Source: Panax quinquefolius
Lineage: Eukaryota > Streptophyta > Magnoliopsida > Apiales > Araliaceae
Reading direction: 5' to 3'
NCBI GenBank assembly: GCA_020205615.1
Contig: CM035168.1
Span: 126,552,795-126,616,794, forward strand
DNA length: 64,000 bases
Shown here piece after piece: positions 36,001 to 47,264 of this stretch (position 1 is the first letter of the stretch; each line of letters opens with the position of its first letter). The notes below the pieces were generated by a model. That model did no database searches, was not told where the DNA came from, and saw only the letters and a program-made list of their open reading frames with translations. Made by a program: the position numbers and the translations under genes.

Positions 36001-38720
36001 TGGTAATTAATGGTTTTAGAGTCAAGTTTCTTTATTTGTGGATTAAAAAATCTTAGCCTTAGATGGACAGCCCCACACCCGCAAGTATTTTAAACTAGGT
36101 TTCCTACCTGTCCAAATTTCATAAGTAGTGTTAGGGACATATTTTCTAGGAACCCGATTTAAAATATGAACAGCTGTCTTTAATGCCTTAGTCCACAAAA
36201 ACACAGGTAAGTTAGAAGCATAACATACTACGTACCATATCCATAAGGGTACGATTTTTTGCTCTCTCACTACATTCATTCGTCGGTGTACCAAGCATTG
36301 TATCTTGAGTGGCGATTCCATTTCTTGACAAAATAAGCGAATGAGCCAGACTATGACCAATGTCGAGTGTTTACCATAATACTCTCGCCTCTCTATCGAT
36401 CTCACTACTTTAATTTTTCGGTCAAGTTGATTTTCAACTTCAGCCTTGAAAACTTTAAACATATTTAGTGATTCAGATTTTTCATTAATCAGGTAGACAT
36501 AAGTATAACGAGAATAGTCATCAATGAACGTAATGAAAGATTTGTGTCCACCAATTCCTGAAGACAATGGTCCACAAAATATCAGTGTGAATCACCTTAA
36601 GAAGTGCACTACTTCTTGTTGCTCCTTTCTTATTACCTTTCACAAATTTTTCTTTTTATACATTCAATACAATGGTTAAAATCAGAAAATCTAGTGAATG
36701 AAGAATTCCATCATTTATAAGACGTTGCATTCTGTCTTTTGAAATATGGCCTAAGCGTTAATGCCACAATTTTGAAGAAATCTCATTATCTAGTTTTTCT
36801 CTCATTTCCACTTTTAGAGGTACTTTCTACCACATTCATTGTTAACAAGAATTCAGCAAAGACATTATCAAAATTTATCTTATAGAGGTTTCCCTCTAAA
36901 GAGCCAGAATAATTATTTTATTATTCCCAAACTTAAACGAAAATCCATCAACGTCAAGTTTAGATACAGAAATTAAATTTCGTGTCATACTGGGAACATA
37001 AAGAGTAACATATAAATACAAGGTGAAACCACTCTCCAAAACTAAAGGAAGAGTTCCTTCAGCTTCAACTTGTATAGACTCTCTATTGCCAACTTTAATG
37101 GTTCTTTCCCCCTTTTGGAGTGTCTTCTTTGAAAGGAATCCCTGCAATGAATTAGTAATGTGAACCATAGCACCAGTGTCAAGCCACCATGTATTAGAAG
37201 GAACATCAATTAGAAAAGATTTATAAGTTACATAATTGATGGACGATATACCTTTCTTTTCAATTCATTTTCTTAATTTAGGGCATTCTTTCTGAATATG
37301 TCATTACTTCTTACAGAAGTGACATTTAGGACATGTCTCAGAGTTGTTACCTGAATAATTTTGCCTTATTTGTTTTAGTAGAAATTGGTTTATCCTTATT
37401 CTTAAAACCTTTGCCATTTTTTTTATAAGCTTTCTTCTTATAGGATCCAGTGGTAGTCAAATGAAAGCAACATTAGGTTTTTCAACCTTAAGCCTTTCTT
37501 CATCTTTTAATTTAAAAGTCATATCGTTTCATCATCATAAATGTCACAAGACCCCACTAACCCCATCATACACCGCTTTAGTAAACATTTTTTTTAAAAT
37601 AAAGGGTACTTGTATGAGTTTTAGAAGAACCATTGAATTGTTCCTCGACTAAAGTTAAGTACTCTTTAACATTCTCAAAGTCAGGAATGACTCCTCGAAT
37701 GGCTGTTGTGATAGATTTTTTTTATAATCATAAGGGACATGCAGTTGAATCGCTCCCACTTTTCATAAATAACCTTTTGCTCAATTGAGCTAGTAGTTGT
37801 AAGTGGAACAGAATGATTCAATCGTAGTGCATAGTCCAAAATCATAGTGCCGAGAACAATTTTTTCACTTACACTTTTCAAGCAGTAAAATTATTTTCAT
37901 TCAAGGTTTCAATTTCAGAGAGATACTCAGAAATACTAGTTGGAGTCAATGTCGAAATACAATCAAGCTCATAAGCATGCTTACAAAAAACTAAAAGAAA
38001 TCCACAATGTACAACATTAATTAATCATAATAAAAACCAACTGTAGGACAAACAATTAGTTATATAAAATCTATTCACAACACCCAAAAATAGATTTTAA
38101 TGAGATGTTGGTGCATAATTATTAATTTTTCGTTGGTCCAATTAATAATATACTAATAACATCCCCATAAAATAATGCAAAACATATTTATCTACGCATC
38201 ACCGTTGGGCAGAAACGAAATAAACATGTTACTTAATTATGCAATAAAATTTCATTTAATAAATTTTTAATTCTAATATTTCCGTTGGGTAAAATTAAAA
38301 TTTTTATTTATTAAATGTAACATTATGTGACTTTTCTTAATCTTTAATTGTTTCAATTAATAATCCTCCGTTGGGCTGATTATTAATTTTTAACAATAAA
38401 AGAGTCACGCATACATGTAAATTATTATGATCAAACTCAATTTTCTTTAAACAACATATTAATCAAGTTTGAAAATCAACATTATTTAGAATTTACATGT
38501 AACAACTTAAAAGCCCTAATAATACATCACATCATGTTCTAATATCTTAAATTAAAATATATAATTATGAACATGAATTAATTATAAAATAATCACGTTA
38601 ATTTTAACATGAATATATGAGAGCATAAAAATATCATAATATTATCACCACATAATAAATAATAACAGGAGAACACATATGAATTGAGATCATATTATAT
38701 ATAATATGATAAAATCTTTA

Positions 38721-38755
<35 letters not shown>

Positions 38756-40556
38756 CGTTATATATATAGTACTGTAAAAAATTGCAGCTAGTAATTGATT
38801 ACTAAGTAAGTCAGTATGCATCACAAAATTGATTACGAAGTAATTAGCTATGCATATAATTGATTACTAAGTGAGTCAGCATGCATCACAATACATTTTG
38901 TAGTACTTTATCACATAGTGCAGGAGAATAAACGCAATAACAAAACTGAATCAGTTTTTTCTTACTTTCGGAAACTTCTTTTCCATGACAACAGAATAAT
39001 GAATTGAAACAAATTGAATTGCTTTTCAACATATACCGAACAAAGTCACTTTTCGGAAAAATTAGTTCTCTTCGGAAATACAATAACATATAGAATAGTT
39101 CTGTATTATACCAATAAAGAGATTATGCGGAATTAAAAATTCTAGCATAATATTATAATTAATTTATTCTATACAATAACGTAACCATAGCTTTGATACC
39201 AGATGTTGAATAAATTATACAGGAACGTGTTATTGCATAGAATAAAATAAAATCAATAATCATAATAATAATTACTTACATGAATTGAGAGAAGACCTCT
39301 TGTGTGTATCACGCTTCCGCTGCGTTTAAGGGTGAAAGTCTTCAATTGCCTCTCTCAATCTTAGGATGAATTGGTGTGTATAAAATTCTTGAGACCACAA
39401 TTGGGACCAAACCCTAACTGTTTTATTTATATAATAGCTAAGGGTCAAAATCGTCCATCAAGATTATGAAACCCTAGGCCCATTATGCCAAATACTATTA
39501 GGAATATTATTTATAGACCACATAATTAATTACCAAACTCATAAATAAAGTGATTAAATTAATACAATATGTAAGCCTAATAATTACATAAATAGTAAAG
39601 GCTAGATAAGGAATAAAATATTCCAACAGGTTCGCCTTTTACGTGCCAGAAGAAGGTGGAGATATTGGAAGGAGGAGATGGACAGAAAAATCAGCAGATG
39701 CCTCCAGCAAGTGTCATGACTAGGCTCATACTTATTATGGTTTGGAGGAAACTCATCAGAAATCCAAATACCTATTCCAGCCTTTTAGGCCTCGTTTGGT
39801 CTCTTGTATCATTTAGGTCCACTCTCTCTCTCTCTCACACACACGCGCGCACTGAGATATGGTAACACACACACACAAAGATATGGCAAAACCTAATATG
39901 TGCTCCCATGGTACTTTCTTTTTTAGAAAATAATTTAAAGTATTGTTTTGGGGATATGTAATTTTTTTTTGAATGTGGTTAATTTTAGAAAGTATTATTT
40001 GGAAAATTTGTAAAAGAACATTTAGTCTAGTGCACCTGATTCTAATTTGTAGGGACAATTATCATAATTATTATTTTATATATATTTTGTGATTAATCTC
40101 ACTAAATATGCTAATTTATTGACAGGTGGAATATTAAAATGCCAAGCATCGTGAGTGGATCCATATCAATATTATCAGATGCAGGTCTAGGAATGGCTAT
40201 GTTCAGTCTAGGTATTAATTTTATTTTAACTCGTTAATTACTTAGAGAATCTAATGAAAGAACAATTTTTAATTGCTATATTAATTAATATTACCGGCAG
40301 TTAATTTAGTTATTTATTGCTGTACGTAACAGGATTATTCATGGCCTTGCAACCGAAAATCATAGCCTGTGGAAAATGTGTTGCTACGTTTTCAATGGCG
40401 GTGAGGTTCTTAACGGGTCCTGCAGTGATTGCAGCAACCTCTATTGCTATCGGTCTCCGGGGAGTTCTTTTACACATAGCAATTGTTCAGGTGGATACTC
40501 CCTCAATTTCAAAATTAGATAGATATCCGATGCTCTTATATTTCTGTTCCTTCCAA

Positions 40557-40608
<52 letters not shown>

Positions 40609-41430
40609 AATATTTTAGACTACAAATGATTTGAATTACCTAACATATCATTATTTTTATTCTGAGTATTAACATGCCATTATTACTATATTTTTTGTGT
40701 AATTAATTCTTAAACAAGCACTACTACTACTTGAACAATTATTGATCCTCATGCAGGCTGCTCTTCCCCAAGGGATTGTTCCTTTTGTATTTGCAAAAGA
40801 ATACAACGTCCATGCAGACATACTTAGCACTGCGTAAGTTAGTTTCTTCACCTATATATTATTCCAAAAGAATACACCATTTCTTTTTTCTTTTTTTAGT
40901 TTAGGTGCAAACGTAATTTCTTTTCCTATACAACTTTTCCCCTGGACTAGTATTTCAATCACTTACTTCCAAAAATTCAAAAAGAAAGTCTTTTCCATGG
41001 TTCACTTAACTTATCTAACGTACATTGGAAAACTAATTAAATGATATTTCAAGGATCCCGTTAGGATCGATGAAGTTGACACCAACTACAATGTAGTAAG
41101 TTCATATAGTTTTTTATTGCACGAGTAGTAAAAAATATTGCATTGATCAATACAATAAAAAGTTACGGTGAAGTTGGTAACAAATTCTTTATACGGGGTT
41201 ATATTGCATTGTATGTATTAAGATTAATCTAACATTACAGTTGGATGAGTAAAATTAATTTACGCTAAAATATCAGCTCCCTTTATACGTACTCTCAACA
41301 TCATTGTATTCATAAACATGCAACCCAAATTTGATTAATACTTTCCTTTTGGAATGTTTTCAGGGTTATTTTCGGAATGCTGATTGCGCTGCCCATAACA
41401 ATACTTTACTACGTGCTTCTTGGGGTGTAA
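30021..41430 (+). CDS. PIN2: PIN2-type auxin efflux carrier, interrupted in exon 2 by a copia element
   Basis: Polar auxin exporter of the plasma membrane; in Arabidopsis PIN2 drives shootward auxin flow and root gravitropism. Exons are 30021-31281, 31362-31443 continuing at 39634-39816, 40126-40211, 40333-40490, 40757-40833 and 41364-41430. Coding length without the insert is 1,914 nt (637 residues; the Arabidopsis protein is of similar size). The start [11 protein letters not shown], the loop segments [20 protein letters not shown] and [10 protein letters not shown], and the NPNTYSS and [20 protein letters not shown] blocks identify PIN2 rather than PIN1/3/7. Three TPRxS phosphosites for AGC kinases are at residues 230-234, 251-255 and 302-306. 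ATG 30021 was chosen; the reading frame upstream has no ATG. The exon 2 donor GTCCAC is unusual. The copia element at 31446-39628 puts a stop at 31490-31492, so this allele encodes at most 463 residues and lacks the C-terminal helices. Confidence 0.95.
31446..31873 (-). repeat. Copia 3' LTR
   Basis: Starts TGTTGAATAAATT and ends ATATTCCAACA; near-identical to 39204-39628. The minus-strand tract AAGTGGGAGAA just beyond it (about 31874-31885) is the polypurine tract. Confidence 0.92.
32349..33566 (-). pseudogene. Copia RT core and RNase H, decayed
   Basis: The minus-strand frame 33566-33357 carries [16 protein letters not shown] and [15 protein letters not shown]. The frame 33195-32842 carries the catalytic YVDD box ([11 protein letters not shown]) and [14 protein letters not shown]. 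The frames 32845-32349 cover RNase H, including [13 protein letters not shown] and the HTKYLFVE segment. Stops and frame changes interrupt it. Confidence 0.9.
33591..35411. mobile_element. Solo LTR (copia-like) nested in the copia RT region
   Basis: About 1.82 kb without coding domains interrupts the RT N-terminal region. It is flanked by ACTTT at 33586-33590 and 35412-35416. The ends (GTAACAATC... and ...AAACCTAAC) can also be read as TG...CA with a shorter duplication. It has internal repeats such as AAGAGGAGTCTTATTA (34740 and 34980). It resembles long copia LTRs in having no gene, but the family is uncertain. Confidence 0.65.
35417..36600 (-). pseudogene. Copia RT N-terminus and integrase, decayed
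   Basis: The minus strand near 35420-35560 reads the [20 protein letters not shown] block that opens copia RT. The frame 36567-36043 is the integrase core, with [16 protein letters not shown], and ends in [11 protein letters not shown] and the [13 protein letters not shown] block. The second catalytic Asp region reads [11 protein letters not shown], so the D of the usual RSDxGGEY is lost. Between RT segments a roughly 50-bp foreign stretch (33540-33590) lies next to the solo LTR. Confidence 0.88.
36896..37400 (-). pseudogene. Copia protease and gag zinc knuckle
   Basis: The minus strand keeps the aspartic protease active site [14 protein letters not shown] (about 37145-37190) and the [15 protein letters not shown] block. 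Upstream, about 37275-37330, is a knuckle starting CHFCKK and ending HIQKE with stop codons inside. The copy is inactive. Confidence 0.88.
37401..38116 (-). pseudogene. Copia gag remnant
   Basis: Weak minus-strand coding similarity to copia gag, for example a Leu/Tyr-rich stretch at 37681-37881 ([20 protein letters not shown]). Several stops. Assigned mainly by its position between leader and zinc knuckle. Confidence 0.55.
38117..38387 (-). other. Copia leader with four evenly spaced stem-loops
   Basis: Four hairpins at about 38117-38150, 38187-38224, 38261-38306 and 38354-38387 each show a CGTTGG core in the loop (plus strand; CCAACG in the element RNA). The first and fourth have near-perfect stems ATTATTAATT / AATTAATAAT and TTAATAATC / GATTATTAA. 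Spacing is 70-85 bp. The leader continues to the PBS at 39192. Confidence 0.7.
39192..39201 (-). other. Copia primer binding site
   Basis: Minus strand TGGTATCAAA, followed by GC, lies two bases from the 5' LTR. It matches the initiator tRNA-Met PBS TGGTATCAGAGC. Confidence 0.8.
39204..39628 (-). repeat. Copia 5' LTR
   Basis: Same sequence as the left LTR with few differences; ends ATATTCCAACA directly before the GGTTC duplication. The high similarity suggests a relatively recent insertion. Confidence 0.92.
40561..40603. repeat. (AT)n in PIN2 intron 4
   Basis: About 21 TA units between exons 4 and 5. Further (AT)n runs follow the PIN2 stop codon (41508-41551). Confidence 0.95.
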
Positions 41431-41506
41431 CTTCTGGGAAATTAAACCAAGGGAAATTTACAAACGGGAAGTCCAAGGAATGAAGACTTCTGAAGATCAG
41501 AAGTGA

Positions 41507-41550
<44 letters not shown>

Positions 41551-42081
41551 TGGTATTGGATTCAGTGCAAGACTAATCGGAAACTATATGCTCTCTCACT
41601 GCATGTGACTGTCGATCAATACTAGTAGTAGTATTTATACTGTTTGCTGCAATATTTTAGTTCAATTTCTTTCTTTTTCTTTCCTTTTCTGTTTTTTTCC
41701 TTTAATATGAGTTTTTACCGTCTTTACCCAATTAGTTAGGCAGAAAGTAGCGATAGATCTAGATCTTAATTAGAATTTAGGCACCGGACAAATGTAGAAT
41801 TATTGACGTTCGTACTGCTTAATATAATTATATTGTAGTTGCATGTCTCTTAGCCTGTTAATTTCTACTGCTGCTGCCTAATTCATTGAAGAAACTTAAA
41901 GAAATATTATTTAATGCCGACTTCATGTGGGATTCTATCGACTAGTGCTGCATATGATATGTAATTTACATGCTTTTTCGAAAACAATTCTTGTACCAAT
42001 GAATTTAAAGTGAAAGATTCCGTTAAGATAATATATTGTTATTTTCTTTAAATAAAAATGTTGTTTGCTTGGCATTAGTGT

Positions 42082-42148
<67 letters not shown>

Positions 42149-42295
42149 ATAGCTAGATCCTAAGCATTAATGTTATTTTTTTTTTATTGAAGAAAAGTCA
42201 AATGAGAGGAACGTCCGTAACTAATTGAGTTCTAAGCAACTAAAATAGTTCTTTAAAATAACAATTCTTTAATCAGCCGATCTTGGGGATTTAAC

Positions 42296-42348
<53 letters not shown>

Positions 42349-42398
42349 CTTATAGAGTTTAGAAATACTGGCAATATTGAACTCATGTGATTGGGAAG
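41431..42398. other. PIN2 3' flank
   Basis: Probable 3' UTR, then AT-rich DNA with (TA)n-(TG)n at about 42086-42145 and (AT)n at about 42299-42348. No gene. Confidence 0.5.
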
Positions 42399-43047
42399 TG
42401 TGGCCCAAGTGCAAATTAGGGTTCAATTGACCCAATGAATTAAATGCACAAATTAAGGTTCAGTATTATGATTAAATGGAAAAGACTAAGAAATAGAAAA
42501 TAAAGAAGCAAGATCCGAGAGAATTTTTCACGTGTCCGGCGAGGAAGACGTGGAAGTGACTCATTTTGGGAATTGATTGAGGATTGGATTGGTGGTTAGA
42601 AGAAGGCGGGGACGATCTGGGCATTACTTTGATGACTAAGGGTAATTTGGAATTTCTCGAGGACATGTGCCTATCACATGACCACTCTCCAAAAAACCCT
42701 ATAAATATCTCTTCCACTCCATTGGGAAGGGACTTCTCCGGGGATCAAGACTTGGACTTGGAAGATCAAAGGACCCTTTTGGTGAATTAAAGGCTCGAAT
42801 TCCACCTAAAAGTACCAAAGGGTTTGGACATTCTCTCAACTTGAAGGACTCAAGAAGGCTCTTGGAATCCTCATTACCCTAACACGGTTCTCGGATTCTA
42901 GGGTTTCGCGCGCGTCGTTAGAGTAATCGCCCAATTGCCGTTCTCCTTCTTCAATCAATCAATCAATTCCGTATTTTTTCGTGGATTTCTCTCCTCCTCA
43001 CCAACACGAAACCCTAACCCCTAGAAGGTACGATTTCCTTGCCCACA
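42399..43047 (+). repeat. Tat-type 5' LTR
   Basis: Starts TGTGGCCCAAGTG, ends CTTGCCCACA. Matches 53427-54087 and, inverted, 54218-54879. Confidence 0.92.
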
Positions 43048-43050
43048 TTT

Positions 43051-43073
43051 ATTTTGGCGACTCACTGGGGGAG
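43051..43073 (+). other. Tat-type primer binding site
   Basis: TTTTGGCGACTCACTGGGGG follows the 5' LTR by a few bases. In Ogre/Tat elements the equivalent sequence is reported to pair with tRNA-Arg. Confidence 0.65.
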
Positions 43074-43092
43074 GTGTAGAATTCGTGAAGGT

Positions 43093-44720
43093 ATGCCCAC
43101 AACTCGAAGTGGAAGAACTACGAGGAAGAGTCGCTTCACCAACAAACAAAGATTACCTCACCGGATCCAGTTCCAAGGCAAGCCACTCAAGCTTTCCAAA
43201 TGAACCCGGATTTTGACCAACCACTTATCAAGACGCGGAAGGAAGTTCGACGTCACCACATATGGCCAATCAACAACAAACCAACGCAAGAAGGCGAGGC
43301 GAGGATGCGGTGGAGACCCGAGCGAATGATGTGCAACCGGAGATGCTCAAGGCATCAAGGAAGCACGAGAAGGCAAGGAATGATGATGGCCATGATGTCG
43401 AAATGCAGAGGAAGTAAGAGGAGATGGGAATTTCCGCCAATGACGGTTGATGCTGATTCCCACTTTCAAGGCCATGTTCCCGTGAAGTTTGCATGGGAAC
43501 AAGTAGGTGTGGAAGACAACAATAATGGTAGCAACAACAAAGATAACCACATTGTACCTCCATTAACGGAAAGTCAATTGGTTCCAATAATCAACTGGAA
43601 GCCCGTAGCGGTGGTGACGTACACAACCTAGGATGGAAGCAAGCCAACCTCGTGCAAACATCATCTCGGCCTACTATTCCATCATTTTCACAGTGCAAAT
43701 GCCAACCATTCCAAGCAATGTCCAAATGAATGAGCCAACAACTTTCACCAAATGCTAACTGCTCATGATGCAAGTGTCCATCAACCAATTTCTCTACCAT
43801 ACACACCACCGATGCAAAGAATATATCACAACACACCCGTAGAGTTCACGCCACAAGCCCAGATGTGACGAAGGATGATATGATTGACGTGATCAATCAA
43901 CTTCGCAGATGCATATCTCGACCCTCTGAGTTGGACTTTACTCCTCCTTACCTGCACACATTCGGAGGCAACCTTACCCAACAGGGTATATTGAGCACCC
44001 CGCAATTTCCAAAATACAATGGGAAAAAGGAAATGCTAGGGAACATATTGCCGTGTTCAGAAAGTCAATGTCTCCGTGGCTCGGATATGATGAAGTGAAC
44101 AACCACAACTTGTTGATCGCGGAATTCAACAAGACTTTGACGGATAAAGTGCCTTTAGTTGGTACTACTGATTTGGAGAAGGGTCGATCCATGATTGGGA
44201 TGACTTAAAATTACAATTTTCAAGAAATTTTTCTATGTAAGAAATAGGTAACTATTGTGGAGCTTATGCGGTTCAAGCGAAACCGAATGAGGAGTTGTCG
44301 ATTATGTTGTGAGTTCAGGGCCCGAACACGAGAGGTGTGCAGAGCCAATTCAAGAAAAGAACTTGGTTAGTATATGCAACAATGGTGCTTTAGACGCTTC
44401 AAGCCCCACCTCATTACCAAAGCTTGTGATTCATTTGCGACCCTCTCATCTTTTGCACAAGACTTGGGAGGAATCATGACATTTCCCACCACCATGCGAT
44501 GGTTATATGGAAGAGCAAGAGATAACAAACCGTGGCTTTGGCCGATTCTCAATCAAAACCACAAGGGGGCAAGAGAGGAGAAGAATGAGAAAATTGAGCG
44601 AAGCAGAGAAAAGCATGGTGACAAGTATACTAGAATGCTGCCCCGGAGGCTATTATATGCAATGAGAAGGCATTCGAGAGCCCTGTCGAACAATGGGTTG
44701 AGCATGGAGTGGTGAAGCCT
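43093..44720 (+). pseudogene. Tat-type gag, decayed
   Basis: ATG at 43093 opens MPTTRSGRTTRKSR, a common Tat gag start. At about 43930-44200, across frame changes, come TPPYLHTFGG, FPKYNGKK, a REHIAVFRKSM-like block and LLIAEFNKTLTDK, which match the capsid region of plant retrotransposon gag. Many stops. No zinc knuckle is evident. Confidence 0.72.
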
Positions 44721-44973
44721 CCAAGACCCGGTTGGTTGTAACGGAAGAGATGAAAAGAAGACCGGACTTTCGTATACCACACCAATACGCAGGATATTCC
44801 ACTATGGATCTGTTATATCTGCGGAGGATATACCATGAGAAGGCGATTACGGGGAGATTGAACTAGAGAAGAAAGCGTGTAACACTATCACCCATGGTTC
44901 AATCCCGGAAGTCATGAACCCAAATCATGGCTCTACCATCGAAAAACTACGAACTACAGATGAATTAAAATCC

Positions 44974-45480
44974 ACCCAAGATGGTGGTCCACCAAAATGG
45001 CGGTTTAAGTCCTCGGGAGTATCCCTTGCCAAGTAATTGGATGACCAAGGTTGGAGGCACAAGAATCGATTTAATTAAAAATATATATATATATATAAAA
45101 TCCACCCAAGATGGTGGTCCACTCTAAATGGTGGTCAAGTCCTCGTAGATCGCACTTGCCAAGAAATTGGACGACCCAAGTGACGAGGCACCGATTTCAA
45201 GTCCTCGTGAGACCGTGACTTGCCAAGAAACCGGACGACTCAAGTGACAAGGCACCGATTTCAAGTCCTCGTAGATCGTGACTTGCCAAGAAATTAGACG
45301 ACCCAAGTGACGAGGCACTCGAGTGTTACACTTTATCATTAAAAGTGAATGAGGCTTTTGACTATAAGTCCTTAGACCCAAAAAGTTATACTTTTAACTT
45401 TAAAAGTAATCGAGGCACCTGACTATAAGTCCTCGAACCAGACAAGTTATACTTTCAACTTCAAAAGTAATCGAGGATTT
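44974..45480. repeat. Tandem repeats, about 60-65 bp units (two families)
   Basis: Units carrying AAGTCCTCGTAGATCGTGACT and CTTGCCAAGAAATTGGACGA repeat from about 45000 to 45320. A second family with GTTATACTTT(C/T)AACTT(T/C)AAAAGTAATCGAGG follows to 45480. A 22-bp word starting ATCCACCCAAGATGGTGG is duplicated at 44970 and 45100. Confidence 0.85.
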
Positions 45481-46325
45481 ATTATTTGAAACGTTATGCT
45501 TTTCGTTAAAAGCAATTTTGTTATCAATAAATTGTCAAACTTCCACTTATGCTTGAATATTTTTTCTAATCTCTTTAAAAAAAAAAAAAAAAAAAAAGGA
45601 AGTATAGATTCAAGTGTTAGTTTGCATAAAAAAAAACATGTTTTTCTTGAATAGATTCATGTTTGCTGTTTTATGAGGCCTATTGGTGTCTTGGAGTCTT
45701 AATTCTAACAACTTAAGATTCAATGTTAAATATTGAGTTTTAAAGAATCGTTCAAATTAAAGGCAATCAATAAGGATAAAAGAAACTACAATTTGATAAA
45801 TGAAATATATGTACATAAATTTTTTGATACAGGAAATGAAAAAAAATATGAAAGTTTATGATCTAAAGGCCATGACCTGTCGAACTAAAGAGAAGGGAAT
45901 AACTAAAGCCTTCAAGTTGACAATGGTGTGGTACCATGAGCCTTCGTATTAGAGGCTATCGAGCCTTCAAGGTCTTGGGTAGCTGACTCAATTTCCCAAA
46001 AGCTTGGTCTTCAATTTATGTATGTCATCTTGAAGCTCCTAAAGTTTACATAAAGTAAGTCATCCTCGTGGAGGCGTGAAGTGACTTCCGACGAAGTGCA
46101 ACAACATGATGATTGGAAATAAAAGATCCAACCTAGCATAGAAGGGAGACATGTCCAAGGAAAGTTAGGAAATACCTAGATATCCTTGAAGAGATCCTCT
46201 AGGGCTTGCCTCCTGGGTTTGCTCCCCCAGAGGTTCACTCGTAGGACTTTTGTTTTCAAGGCTTGAAAAACATCAAGCTTCAAGAAGTGAAGACTTCAAC
46301 ACTTAAAATATTTTGCACGATCATC
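45481..46325. other. Tat interior, no coding domain recognised
   Basis: Contains a 23-bp A tract near 45577. At 46296-46360 it contains a copy of the sequence that normally precedes the 3' LTR, including TATTTTGCACGATC and a GAGGGGCAAATG polypurine-like end. Confidence 0.5.
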
Positions 46326-46900
46326 TCACCAAAGGCGTGACTCACGCATGAGGGGCAAATGCCATTGGTAGATGACATAGACATCCTCTAGAGTTGGGGT
46401 GAACTCCCCCCAAGCAGTGACAAATGTACATGTGGAAGAACACCAACGTGAAATCAAGACGGTAAGAACATCTTGGTCCTGTCGGATACGAAGATCCCTG
46501 CATAATTGAATGCAACGCAAAATGTCGGCCCTCTTCAGTATATCCACATAATCAGAATTTGCGAGAACCTCGTCGGTCCAATGTTGCCACCCCTGAAGAC
46601 GATTGGATAAGTCGGATATGAAATGAATGGGACTGTAGGGGTATTCCTATTTTTCTATACACATACGAGGAATGCGAGCAGAACAAGGAAAGCTGTCTAA
46701 ACTTGCGCAAGCCGTAGCATATAGAAATAAGACTGCTTTCTTAGGAGGAGGAAAGGTTGTACGATCATAATTCTTCACTTGCTCCCAGAAAACGTCAGAA
46801 GACCCATAAAAGGGAGCCTTTCCCGATCAACGATGAAAGGAACCTCCTTAGTAGTTTTGAATTCGTGGAACGTTCACCTGAGTTGGCACCTGTAACAAGA
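46326..46900 (-). pseudogene. Antisense plant mobile domain (PMD)-like frame inside the Tat element
   Basis: The minus strand reads GWQHWTDEVL (about 46590-46560), then ILKRADILRCIQ, RWCSSTCTFVTAWGEFTPTL and EDVYVIYQ. This fits the plant mobile domain pattern (a W..W start, a hydrophobic helix, RW...T.TF....GE.T.TLEDV) found in MAIL/MAIN proteins and in many plant transposons. One frame is open at 46547-46326; upstream similarity (FLYATACASLDSF near 46700-46740) is broken by a stop. The strand is opposite to the element, as for the antisense extra frames described in Tat elements. Its C-terminal end runs into the PPT-like copy. Confidence 0.68.
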
Positions 46901-47264
46901 AAATATAACATGAGAATTCTAGAAACAAAGAAAGAAAGTGAATGAGCATTTGAAATTAAGTGCTTACCATAACAAGAGAGAGGGTATGAAACTTAAATAA
47001 GAAGATTGGATTTGGGAAAGGAAGATCACGGACACCTTGGATTCGGGAAAGGAAGATCATGAACACCTGAAAGAAGAAAAAGAGCACAAGCATTAGGAGC
47101 CATTCAAATAAAAAGGGTAAAAGAAGAAGCGGGAAATATGAAAAAGGAGGCCATTAGGTCGGTTCCCTAAGGGTTGATTCGTAGGATTTAGCCACCCAAG
47201 GAGCTCTCCCTCTTACATTTAACTTCTCCTTACTCGTCGAATCAACTGATTGGAATGAATGCTA

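Larger units (their letters stand above)
31446..39628 (-). mobile_element. Ty1/copia LTR retrotransposon in PIN2 exon 2
   Basis: An 8.2-kb element with LTRs of about 428 and 425 bp and a 5-bp target duplication GGTTC (31439-31443, 39629-39633). Two extra bases GA (31444-31445) sit between the left duplication and the TG end. Sense is minus: PBS, long leader, gag zinc knuckle, protease, integrase, RT, RNase H, PPT. Integrase precedes RT, which defines copia. Coding parts carry stops. A 1.8-kb solo LTR is nested in the RT region. Confidence 0.93.

Noticed and set aside
43270..43836. Minus-strand frames in the Tat gag region as further antisense genes
   Set aside because: No domain recognised, and the plus strand has gag similarity.
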